Source: Pratylenchus scribneri (Eukaryota > Nematoda > Chromadorea > Rhabditida > Pratylenchidae). From it: 64,000 nucleotides of DNA. The translations under genes and the position numbers were made by a program. The stretch lies in the NCBI GenBank assembly GCA_030063045.1, contig JAQSEB010000091.1, positions 372,001 through 436,000 on the forward strand, in the 5' to 3' direction. The notes under the pieces are model-generated. The model was given only the letters and a program-made list of their open reading frames with translations. It searched no databases and was not told the DNA's origin. Each line of letters begins with the position of its first letter. The first letter of the stretch is position 1. Positions 27,231 through 37,420 of the stretch are shown here, one piece after another.

Positions 27231-29705
27231 ATGCAGCAGAATGGTTTATTGCAATCACGAAATGTTCCTTCATTTATTCCAGTTCAACAATGCCTTTTCT
27301 TTGATTTTTACAGTTAAATTTTAATAATAATTCTAATAATTGAACAAAATTTTCAGCCGTTTTTTCGAAAAGTGAATCAATTGCTCAAAATATGGTTCAA
27401 GGCAGTTCAATTCGGATCGAAGGGTTTCCACATTTTTAATTTATAAATAATTTCAACATTTTAGTGCATTGCATCTCAGCAAACGTTACAAAGCGGCAAT
27501 AAAACGTGCATTGAAAATGTTAGATCAAGCAGAATACAATGAAGGCCAATCCCAAGTCACCCTTCAAGAATTGGGAGAGGAATTGTGCTCAGCCGAATTG
27601 CTATGGTCTTTGATTGAAGCCGTCTCCATTCGACCATCTCGTATAATTTATGCTAATTTAAATAAACACAAAATAACCTAATTTTAAGGCAATTTATTGG
27701 TCATTGATTTGTTGGAATGGGCACGGGAATGTTTTCCATCGACCCAATCACAAATTCCCAGTTCACAAGAAGGAATGATGGCCAATAGCAGTTTTCTTGG
27801 CCCAATTATGGATGAATTAATGCAACAAGAAAGACCCGAATTGCATGAATCATATTGGAATGCCGTAAACTCTAAAATTTTAATTCATTCAAAATTTATA
27901 TTTTTCCAGGTTATCCGTCAATCACTTTGTGCCGATTTTCCAACCGTTGCCACCCTTCTTCAATTCCATTCTGCCTTCAAAAATGATCAAGCATTGGCAA
28001 AAATGGTCAAAATTTTGTTGGCTGCCAATTCGGATTTATTCAAATCGGATCGATCAAATTGTGACGAATTCATCAAATTACAAAAGGTTTTCAATATTCA
28101 ATTCAATATTTATTTATAAAATGCAGAAAGTGCGTGATTTGGTTGCCAGAAAGGAATTATTCCGTGCACATGACAATTTGGGAGTGATTTGCTCACTTTT
28201 GATTGGGGACAAAGGAACATTCAAAAAATATTTTGATTTGTACCGGCCAAATTGGTTTGAAGTGTTCCCAGCATTCATTCTCTTCTTCTACCCAAATGCC
28301 GATGGAAGGCAAATGCCAAAAATTGCAGAGGTTTTCATTCGAATAATGGATAATTAAAATGAATTAAATTTTTAGAATTATTTTTCCCTTCTTGGATTGG
28401 ACCGTCGCCAATTATCCAAAATTGAGAGGACTGTTTTGGCCATTTTTGAATTGGATTTAATTCAAGCATTACGGCTGATTTGTTCGGCCGGCCAATCGAC
28501 TTGTTGGTTTGCCACCCATTTGGTCGATTTACTCCATTTCCATGATCCAACATTTTTGGGTGCTTCCAACGAACAATTCCAAATTTACACAACAACAAAA
28601 TCGACGAATCAGGTAAATAAATTAATTTATCATCCAAAAATTATTCCTCAATCATTTTCAGCCAGAAATTGATGATTTATCAAAATTGAACCTCCGGTCG
28701 CGATTATTGATTGAATATGGCCAATTACTTTTTGCGGATGCTCAATTATGGGAAATTGGTTCGGAATATTTATTGGCCAGTGGAATTCAAAATGCCCAAA
28801 AAATGTTGGACCGAATTATTGGCGAATTGAATTGGCACGGAAATGGGACAATGGCCGAAAAATTAATTCAAATTTGTGAACGTTTTGAATTGCAAAATGC
28901 AAAGGAAACAATTTTGAAGGAAATTACAATGAAGTAAATGCCAAAACATTAAATATAAAATAATTTTGGTTTTTTAGATTTTGCCGACAATTTGAATGGT
29001 CTTCGGCACTGAATTGGGCACTTCGAATGGAAAACAATGATTTGGCCGTTCAAGTGACCCGACAAATATTGCAAGGGGCCATCCCGGCCGCCCGAATTGG
29101 TCAAATGCGCATTTTTGAGTCAATGGCCGAACAATTCGTTTCGGCCGCAGAGTTGGTTCTTCTCTACAAATTCTACACATTTCGTCGCCGTCTTTTTGAC
29201 GGAGAATTACGGCAGGCCATTCAACTTTTGCACGAACTTTTCCTCGACAATTCATCGCCAATTGAATTCCACGTGGTCCTTTGTGAGGAAATGATCCGGT
29301 CTTTTTAATTGTTTAGCTTTTATTTGTTTTATTTTGAAATTTAAGAATTTTGGCCACATTCCAACGTCCATTGGTTGGCCCAGATGCGATTGCGGAGCCA
29401 ATAGATGTAATTTTTAAATTGAATTATTTTAATATTTGCCCAAATATTTCACCCAGGCTATTCCCGGATTGGACCGTGACTCCGTTCAGGATATGTTTCG
29501 GGCACTCAGCAAACTTCAATTACAACAAAATTTGTTGAAGGCGGCCACAACCGGAGAGAAGGAATTACAGGAAAATGCACTATTCCCAAATGAGGAGAGG
29601 AATATGCCAGAAATGAAGGTTTACGAAAGACTTTTGGATTTGATGCAAACTTTGCGACCAATGTTGGCCGAAGCATTGGCCGCATGTGCATGTTCACTTT
29701 ATTGA
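27231..29705 (+). CDS. npp-2: Nucleoporin NUP85
   Basis: Scaffold protein of the Y (NUP107-160) complex of the nuclear pore. ATG at 27231 (MQQNGLLQSRN); first exons 27231-27312, 27357-27423 and from 27465, with phases that fit. Later blocks run to the stop at 29705. Matches to animal NUP85 in order: LSKRYKAAIKRALKML, LCSAELLWSLIEAV, NLLVIDLLEWARECF, HDNLGVICSLLIGD, FELDLIQALRLICSAGQSTCW followed by FATHLVDLLH, LLIEYGQLLFADAQLW, FEWSSALNWALRMENND and LLYKFYTFRRRLFDGELRQA. The alpha-helical stack is what the family predicts. The N-terminus is shorter than in human NUP85, where a beta-blade insert precedes the helices. An AATAAA lies at about 29765. Confidence 0.9.
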
Positions 29706-29829
29706 TTGACAATTGACATTAATTTAATTGTTTTTTGGATCTCTTTTTTTATAATCCATTTTAATGAATAAAATTGTTGTAAATTTATTTATTTATTTGT
29801 GTAATTTTATTTGTAAATTCATTTTAAAG

Positions 29830-30609
29830 TCACCAAAGTTTATAAATGCCAATAATTGAGGATAATAGGAATAAGGTGGCACTTTGAGTTTCATTCATTT
29901 TTCTGCCTCGAAAAATGCCATTTGGCAATGAATTAGCAGCGGCAAAGAAATCAGCCGCCGTTGCCAACAAACCAATCAATTGGTCCCGAATCCATTTATT
30001 ATGTGGAAATTGTTGTTCTCGATTAAGGCGAAGAATAATTTGCCTTATTGAACGAGACAATGTGAACAATAAAGCGGCAATCCAAAGCCGTAGAGAATAC
30101 TAAACAAATTTGTTCAAATAAATTGGTTTTTAAATTACTTGAAACCAATTGACTGCTTGTTTTGTTTTCCCAATTAAATTGGTTTCGGCCAATAATCCAA
30201 AAAATTCTGCCCAACCACAAAATAAATACAAAGAATTTATGGACGAATTCAATGCGGTGTCAATTCCATCCGTTGTTTTTGCCCAATCTTCCGGTATTCG
30301 AAGGATGGAACGAAGTAGGGAGGGTTGGGAGAATAAACGGCACTAATAAAATTTAATTTTCAAAAATCCACGTTTTACATACAATAAGTCTGGCACGACT
30401 GAATTGGCGTGCAAAAACCATTAATTCTGCTTTTCTTCTCTCCCTCATCCAGGATGCCCATAAAACAAGTAAAAAATAGGTTGTCCTTGAATTTTTATGG
30501 AATTTTTATTTTTGATGATTTTTAAAAACCGAATTGCCTTGTCGCGGCCAGAAAAAGAGTCCAAAAGTCGGCTCAATTTTTCCAAAAATTGGAATACATC
30601 AATTTCCAT
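29830..30609 (-). CDS. prx-11: Peroxisomal membrane protein PEX11 (gamma-like)
   Basis: Peroxisome elongation and division factor. Exons on the minus strand: 30530-30609, 30383-30485, 30139-30342 and 29830-30099. Phases close exactly (80, 103, 204, 270 bases). The N-terminus FLEKLSRLLDSFSGRDKAIR is the PEX11 amphipathic helix region. LMVFARQFSRARLIV follows, and the C-terminal segment AADFFAAANSLPNGIFRGRK then TLFLLSSIIGIYKLW corresponds to the conserved last helices and membrane end of PEX11C. Total about 218 codons, close to the family size. It is convergent with NUP85, with about 120 bases between stops. Confidence 0.8.
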
Positions 30610-31107
30610 TTGACAATATTATAATAATGGGTTAATTGATTTGGTTTATTAAGTTAAAAATGGGGAAAATGAGGGCAATCGATTCATTTATTTTTATCTT
30701 CCTTCGATGGTTCTTTAATCTATACAGAAATTATAATTAATACATTCAACAGAATAATTTTTATTCCAAAAATATGTTAAAAAATAAACAAAAAAACGAG
30801 AAAGGAAAGGATGGATTTATATTGAAAATTATTTGAGATTGATATGGGAATTGAAAGAAATAAAATTAAAAGAAAATAATATTAATAAAATTAAATTGAT
30901 GATGAAAATATTTACAAATAAGAAAAGTGAATTTGGCAATAATGTTCCGGAAACTGAGCAAAAATTACCATTTCCTCCTCATCGTCGTAGCCATAGAGAT
31001 CATCATCAAATACGGCGGAATGGGCTCAGCCCCGCGGGTCTCCAATGGAAAACTTAAAAGGATTGTTAATACACAAAATGAGTATTTAGTTAGTAAACTA
31101 ACCAATT
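30610..31107. other. Intergenic region between the PEX11 and LRR genes
   Basis: AT-rich DNA with one G+C-richer patch at about 30950-31050. On the minus strand this patch reads a short acidic peptide around DDDLYGYDDEEEM, with a GTAATTTT donor-like site after it. I could not join it to a start codon or to a neighbouring gene, so it is left unassigned. Confidence 0.4.
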
Positions 31108-33541
31108 TTAATTAAAAAATCCAATGAATATTATTGAAAATGTGGCAATGACCATTGATTCAATTCCATGCCATTCAATTGTTCCCACTCCATTCTTTCT
31201 GTTGGAATGCCTCCGTTGATTTGGCGAATCAAAACGATCTTCTTCTGCGGGATTTATCCATCCATTTTGTTGTTCTCCACTTTCCCGGGAACGAGCATGC
31301 ATTGGCGGCGGCCGATTCATTAGGGCATTTTGGAATGCGAAAATTGGAACTAAAATAAAATAAATTGATTTTAATTAAATACATAGTTCTCTAGTCGAAT
31401 TGGTAATACTTCACTTTTGGAAAATTAGGTCATGTGTTCGAATCCGCTTAGCGGAAGTTATTTTCTTTTCAGGTTTTTTATTCATTTTTAAAACATTTTT
31501 ATGACATTCTTCATACAATATTAATCGAAATATAGTATTGAGTAAAACTAATAAGCATGAATTAAATGTACCTGCTGATGATGAAGTGGTTGTTGCTGGC
31601 AAAGTTGTTGTCGGATTAATCCAGGGAGGGCATCCGGCTGCCGCAGGCGAATAATACAACAATGCTTTGAAGGCCTCTTCACGACCGCAATAATTTTCGG
31701 CAAGCCACTAAAATTAATAAATATTTGAAAAATAATTTGGCATTACCTGTTCCTCTTCTGGGCCATTCGCCAACCATTGAAGGGCACAGGAACAATGCAA
31801 AGTATTTTCGGTGAACAAAAAACGTTGGGCATTGTGTCGAAGGCAATCGGGGGAAATCAGCGGTTCTTTGACCTTTGCAAAAATTAATTGAATTTATTTT
31901 TCGAAAAAATAATTACGGTATTATAGCTGAACACAAGTGAACCCAAATTTTCGGTGCCATCAGCCCATCCGGGGGAAAGTCGACCAATTTGATTGGATTG
32001 GAGATGAACGGCGCCAACAGTGAAAAGACCGGCCAATGCGCCTTCCTCCACACGGCCAATTCGGCATTCACGAATTTGGAGCTGAAAAATTGTGAATTTA
32101 TTTATTATTTTTTATCAATTTTAAATCAAAGTTCAAAGATTTCTTCCTCCCCTTATTCCCAATATAAATGAAATTTGAGTCAGCTTTTTGAGCCAAAGTT
32201 TGTGTAATAATAGTAATAATGGGCCAGTTTATATTGAAGGTGAGGATTAGAAGTGGAGAGGGAGGAAAGTCGTCTTGGAAATATGAGCTGACCCTCAATG
32301 AATAGCATTTTCGTAAGGGAGAATAATTTAAAATAACAGCAGGTGACCCAAATATGATGAATTCTTTTGGGCGGTTTATTTTTGGAAAAGAAATATTTAA
32401 TTGCCCTATTTTGTGTATTTATTTTGTTTGACCTGCCTGATTAACATGACTAAGCCCGGCGAATCCATTCCTTGGCAATTGGCTCAACGACGAATCCGAA
32501 ATGTGTAATTGATGAAGTCGGCTGGTATTCTCAAATGTGAATGCTTCAAAAGCACAAACACTGAAAAATAATAGATTAAGATACCTCTAAAAATTTTTAT
32601 TGTAATTATATTTTGTCTAAAAATACATAAAAGTGGGAAACAAGCTAGGAAAAAAATAACTTCCTCTGAGAGGATTCGAACCCGAGACTTAAATTTTAAA
32701 GTGAAGCGTGTTCCCCAATGGACCAAAAATTTTCACATTAAAATTTTTTTGGAAAAAACCTCGCTTTGCAAATCTTTTGTGAATTAACAAAAGAGACGTA
32801 CCCTTTCAATGAGAGAAAATCAAGACGTGAAATGCCGGCCAATGCGCCTGCCTCCAATTCAAAACATCGCTCTTCAATGGTTAATTCACGCAAATTTTGG
32901 GCATTTCTAAAAGCAAAATTTTCACAAATAATTTATCAAATAAATATTTACTTGAATGTGAATGAATGTATTCTCTCGAAGGCATTTTCGGAAATTTTTA
33001 TGGAGAGTGAATGTTCATTGCCAATAGCAGAAAATGAGGATTTGTACAATTCACGAAGATTTTTGTTGCCACGGATTATTAAAGTTCTAAAAAATAAAAT
33101 GTTAGGTTTATATTCTCCATTTTTACCTAAGTTTTCTGAGCTGTTTAAATGCGTTTCGATCGATCAAATCAAGTTGAGGACAATCCAAAATTTGAAGCTC
33201 TTTTAGTTGTTGGAATCGGCGGAATGCCTGTTTCTCCACAGTGCTTATTGTCCAGTTCCGAATTATTAAACGTTCAAAATGATTTGGCCATTCTTGCGGA
33301 ATTCCCTCCAAATCCATGCCAGCACAATCGAGCTATAAAAATTAAATAATATATTTGGGTGAACCAATTAAACACTCACGGTTGTGGGTGATTCATTGCT
33401 ACACGTGCATCCGGACACGCATTCATTTCCATCGTTTATTCCACTTTTATTGTTGCTTTTATTTAATGTTGCATTTGAACAGCATTTGATGATTAAAATG
33501 AGTAGTAGTAAATTTAGAATAAAATTTTCCAAATTGACCAT
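31108..33541 (-). CDS. Extracellular leucine-rich repeat protein with C-terminal hydrophobic anchor
   Basis: Starts at 33541 with a signal peptide (MVNLENFILNLLLLILIIKC). A short Cys cluster (CVSGCTC) acts as an LRR N-cap. LRR segments include MDLEGIPQEWP, FRRFQQLKELQILDCPQL, LRTLIIRGNKNLREL, LRELTIEERCFELEAGALAG, LHQLHISDSSLSQLPRNGF and VHLQSNQIGRLSPGW. The LRR C-cap has HCSCALQWLANG and a later Cys pair. Then come a Thr/Ser-rich stretch, an Arg-rich linker and a final hydrophobic run MVIATFSIIFIGFFN. That run ends the protein, suggesting a GPI signal or a very short tail. It resembles nematode cell-surface LRR (LRON-type) proteins, but the exact orthologue is unclear. One intron donor (after HVNQ, near 32440) reads GCAGGT. 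Two introns hold tRNA-like elements. Confidence 0.8.
31386..31473 (+). repeat. tRNA-like (A-box/B-box) element, copy A
   Basis: On the plus strand TAGTCGAATTGG resembles a pol III A box, and GTGTTCGAATCCGC (31434-31447) a B box / T-loop. It is followed by GGAAGTTATTTTCTTTT, a T-run like a pol III terminator. The acceptor and T stems do not pair, so this is not a working tRNA. It lies in an intron of the LRR gene, opposite to that gene's direction. Confidence 0.5.
32652..32742 (-). repeat. tRNA-like element, copy B
   Basis: On the minus strand: TTGGTCCATTGGGG (A-box like), then CTTCACTTTAAAATTTAAG, then the B box GGTTCGAATCC (complement of 32672-32682), ending GAGGAAGTTATTTTTTT. It shares order, spacing and tail with copies A and C. 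It lies in an LRR gene intron. Confidence 0.55.
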
Positions 33542-34085
33542 CTCAAAAGCATATTTTCTAAATTAAAGCAGTTAAATGTAAATAAAAATGAAAATAATCC
33601 TATTTTATTTCGGGTCTTTGTTTTGGTTTTTATTTCATAAAGTAGGCGGCGAGGAATAAGGGATTTTGGCGTGAAAAAAAGGGAAGTGGCCAAATGCGAA
33701 CCAACATTGACTTTATTTCTTCTTCAATGCTAGCAAAGCTCTACTGCTGTGAGCTTTTTACAAAGTGCTAAAGAGGAAGGAAAGAGGTAATCATCGCCTT
33801 TGGCCCTTTGGGCCTTCGGCTGAAGAGGCTAATGGCCAACTAGAATAGACTTAAGGAAAAAATTTTCTACTGGGAATGAAAAAAAGTCATCCAAATTATT
33901 AGGAAAATAATTATTTATATTTTCATTTGTAACTATGGAAATAATTTATCTTATATCGAATGAGATTGAAGCAAAAGATGGCATTTATTATGTTGAAGAG
34001 AAGCATTTTTGTGATTTATTTTCAATAAATTATCTTCTTCATCCGTTCTTTCTATTCTTTCTTATTCTCACATCTTCATCATCGC
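33542..34085. other. Intergenic region
   Basis: No supported gene. It contains the upstream side of the LRR gene and the 3' flank of the coiled-coil gene, including AATAAA on the minus strand just past that gene (about 34022-34030). Confidence 0.5.
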
Positions 34086-34331
34086 TCATTGCTGACCGCC
34101 TTGCTGATTACGATTGCGACGATTTGCATGCCATCGAGCCATCTTTTCACGCTGTTGTCGGCGCCGTTCTTCTTGCAATTCCCTCAATTGCTGTTCCATC
34201 TGCCTGTCTTCTTCCTCCCTTTGCGCCACTTCATGTACTCGACGTAACAAATCAGCACGACGGCGTCGTAAATCTTCCGCCAATTGCCTGTTTTCTTCCC
34301 GTAGGCGTTCCCACTCCGCCGGATCGGACAT
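34086..34331 (-). CDS. Small Arg/Glu-rich coiled-coil protein (81 aa)
   Basis: Single-exon frame starting MSDPAEWERLREENRQLAED and continuing as a highly charged helix (repeated E-E-x-R, R-R patterns), then a Gln/Asn/Gly-rich tail. The heptad spacing of Leu and Val fits a coiled coil of about 60 residues. A TTTTCAG acceptor lies about 30 bases upstream of the ATG on the minus strand (ending near 34363), and AATAAA follows the stop. Both support a real transcript. No domain family is recognised; a partner-binding coiled coil is all that can be said. Confidence 0.6.
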   Translation of the reverse strand: MSDPAEWERLREENRQLAEDLRRRRADLLRRVHEVAQREEEDRQMEQQLRELQEERRRQQREKMARWHANRRNRNQQGGQQ

Positions 34332-35655
34332 TTTTGGTGTTTATATTGTTTTTTGACAGATTCTGAAAATAAAATGGTTATTAGAATAGGCAAATGCGAG
34401 TAAAATAAGGAGTAAAAGTGGAAATAATGTGGAAATTGGAACAAAATTTGAGATTGTTGGGTCCGATGTTTCCCAATTAATAATAGTTCTAAGTTGTTTG
34501 AAAATTTATTTAAATAAAAACGTCTAGAAGTTGAGATGTTTGAAAAAATGAACGAAACTCAAGTTTTTTTTAATATTATATAATTGGAAATAATAATATT
34601 AATTAATTTGTGAATGGAAATTGAGGTCGGGATATATTGGGGTTGATACTTGATATCAACAACCTATAAGTTGGAAAAATAATGAAATGATGACAAATGA
34701 AAAAAGCAAAACAATGGGGAATGGCGAATGGGAATTTGGGAAAGGATGAATTGTCACATTTTAAAGATGGAAATATCAAAACGCCATCATTCATTCAAAT
34801 CCATTTCCTAATTCCAAATTACCATATCCCCGAACAGATATCTTTCAAAAAGTCCCCAAATAAATTTTAGGGTTTTAATTTTTCCATTAGGTGATTGCCT
34901 AATTCCAAATAACCTTCATCAAAATAAATGAAGGTATATTTATTATTAAATTGGCTGTTGATTTTGGTCGGAAAATATGGGTAAAGTAAAATGTGAATTT
35001 TATGAATGTGTGGAGAACAATTTTAGCTAAAAAATGGGCAGAATTGAAGAACCCAAAGCTGATTCATCAACTTGGATCCTTTGAAACGGAAGGAAAATGG
35101 ATTACTAATATAATTATGTAATATGGATAAAAAGAATTTGGAATATTGTTGGGATCTCAGTTCTCCGACCCTTCAAAATACAAAGTACTACTTAAATTTA
35201 CTCTTCTCATTTAATCAAATGATTTGCCCAAAGGAAAAAAAAATGTTTTGATTATGAGGAAGGGAAGTCGAAATGGCATTGGCCAAAAATCACGGAATTT
35301 TCTGCTTTCATTGGCCGCAAATGCCAGAAAATTGGACTCAATGGTGGATGAGGAAGGGGAAAGTCGATTGGCCATGGAGGATGGGAATGAGGAGGAGGGA
35401 AATAATGATGAAAATTATGCGACAAATGCCACCTCAACGGATGATGCCCAAATTTTTTTGCATCTGTTTTAGGTCCCAAATTTTTTGGTTTAAATTGGAT
35501 GGGTCGGAGGAGGAGTCTGGGGCAAAAGGATTAATGAGTGAAATAAACCAAAGATATCAAATATGCAAGAAACATTCATTATATTATTAAAAATTAAAAA
35601 GTAATTTTAAAAAATTGAAAATTTATAAATAAAATTGTTGTAAAAATGCAAAATG
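34332..35655. other. Intergenic region, one weak frame only
   Basis: AT-rich. The only frame with a coding look is at 35254-35472 (listed separately). Otherwise I see nothing. Confidence 0.45.
35254..35472 (+). CDS. Possible small acidic protein
   Basis: A 72-codon frame starting MRKGSRNGIGQKSRNFLLSL. It becomes acidic and Asn-rich (MVDEEGESRLAMEDGNEEE) and ends before a TTTTAG that could be a splice acceptor. Codon choice (GCC, GGC, GAG) resembles the neighbouring genes. No homologue or splice structure is evident, so it may be chance. Confidence 0.2.
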   Translation: MRKGSRNGIGQKSRNFLLSLAANARKLDSMVDEEGESRLAMEDGNEEEGNNDENYATNATSTDDAQIFLHLF

Positions 35656-37250
35656 TTAATATGTTCTTCCATTTTTACTTTCATCATTTTGTTGTCTTTC
35701 CCATTCCTCCTCCCAGTCTTCATCGTCCAAATCGGCGATTGTAAAACGCAAAATGGCAGCAACACCGGTCTAAAATTAATTTTGAATAATAAAAGATTTG
35801 TTTATTTTTATTACCAATTGGGTGAGTTGTTCGCCGGTAACATGCGCACTGGAAAATATCAAAACATTTGCATTCTGAAGAAAATAAAAAAGTGGATGAT
35901 ATTTTGGTTGTTAACCTGGTTTTTGACACTTTCCACCAATTTTACATATTTTCTCCGTTGTTCTACATCTTTGGAGCGAAAAAGTGAATCGGACACCATC
36001 AATGTATCAATGGATTGTTGCTCTCGGGCATACACCACATGTTTATAACCATAAACTGCTCGCTGGGGATCAGTGCACATCAATTCAAGGAATTGGTTCA
36101 ACGCTTTTGTTTCGGACTGTGCCTTAATTGATATTTTAAAAAAATTCATTGCCAATATTGTATTAACTTTTGTATCGCTAAGCCGTTGACTGATAATTGG
36201 ATCGGACATGACCTCTTTTAGAGAATGCAAAAAATATAAATAAAATATTTAAAAAACTAAAAAAACAATAAAACCTTGAAACCACTGGATGAATGGACTA
36301 ACAAAAATTTGCTTTTATGCGGCGTAATTTGTTGTTTTAGTCCCTCTTTTTCGATATATTGCCAAAAATATTGCATAAATTGCTCACGAAGGAATCCGGG
36401 ACTGGCCACAATGACACATTTAATTTGCTGAATGAGTAAAATTAAAAAAGTAGTAAAAAATAATCTAAAAAACCTCAAAATTTACATGCCGAAGGAAAGC
36501 AACTGAAATGGCATTAAAAAATGAATTCAAGTTTTTCTCGTGCTGTTGCATCAAATTTTTCCGCTTTCTTGCAATCTGCAATGATTATGAATTGAATAAA
36601 TTTAATTTAAATTAAACAAACTTGCATATCAATTTTTGATTTGACAATTGTCATTGATGAACTTATTAAACAAATATTGGCCAATCCTTCATGCATTATC
36701 TGCAAAATTATCAATAAAAAAAGCATAAAAATGATTCATTTTACAATTGCTGCTACATCTGCTTTGTTGGCAATATCGGCGCACAGTTCAAGCCGGTGTA
36801 GATCGATTGTGTCCCAAAATTGTTTTTCCAGCGTAAAAACTCTATTCAATTCCAAATCCAATGTATGATATGCACCCAATTTGACATGCTGATTCTCTTG
36901 AATGTTTTTTCCTAAAAATGAATAAATTTTAGAACAATTTTCTTTAAACCTTTCAAATGTAATGTGCAAACCGTCGCATCAAAATCGATGGTCTCAACAA
37001 TGATTGTCAAAGTTCTGAAAATTTGAATATTCTCTTCAAATATAAAAGTAAAATAAACAAACATTTGCACTCTTTGACTGGTTTTAGAACCGGTAGAAGT
37101 TTCATTTGTAATTTTCCTCATTGTTGAAGAGCGGACCACATCTCCAATTCGCACCAAATTGTAAACATGCCACATATCTTCCTCCTCTTCACAAATTAAA
37201 CGAACAAATCCCGACGAATCCTTTTGAAGACCCCGCTTTAATATTTTCAT
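35656..37250 (-). CDS. pelo-1: Pelota (Dom34), ribosome rescue factor
   Basis: eRF1-like factor that, with HBS1, releases stalled ribosomes in no-go and non-stop decay. Start at 37250 (MKILKRGLQKDSSGFVRLIC); stop at 35656. N-domain: EEEEDMWHVYNLVRIGD and MRKITNETSTGSK. Then VETIDFDATVC, LGAYHTLDLELNRVFTLEKQ, central domain VIVASPGFLREQFMQYFWQY, KFLLVHSSSGFK, and C-domain SLKEVMSDPIISQRLSDTK, TLMVSDSLFRSKDVEQRRKY, TGVAAILRFTIADLDDEDWE. It lacks the GGQ of eRF1, as expected. At least eight short introns. It lies 170 bases downstream of INTS13 on the same strand, so an operon is plausible. Confidence 0.93.
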
Positions 37251-37420
37251 TTTTGTCTCGAATGTTATTTAAAAAGTTAAATTTGATTAAATGATTTTAA
37301 AAAATAATAATGAAATGTAACAAACAAAATATAGGAAGAATTTTTTAAAAATCAAAATTTATCAACAAAATTTAAAAAATCAAAATGTCAATATTCATTT
37401 CCGTTAATCTTCATCCTCCT

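Noticed and set aside
30950..31050. Short acidic minus-strand peptide around DDDLYGYDDEEEM as an HBS1-like first exon or as the LRR protein tail
   Set aside because: An upstream stop in frame, no start codon and no donor in the LRR gene's last exon before its stop; could not be linked to any gene.
31386..31473. Functional tRNA gene
   Set aside because: The T-loop string is good but T and acceptor stems do not pair; two diverged relatives have the same defects.
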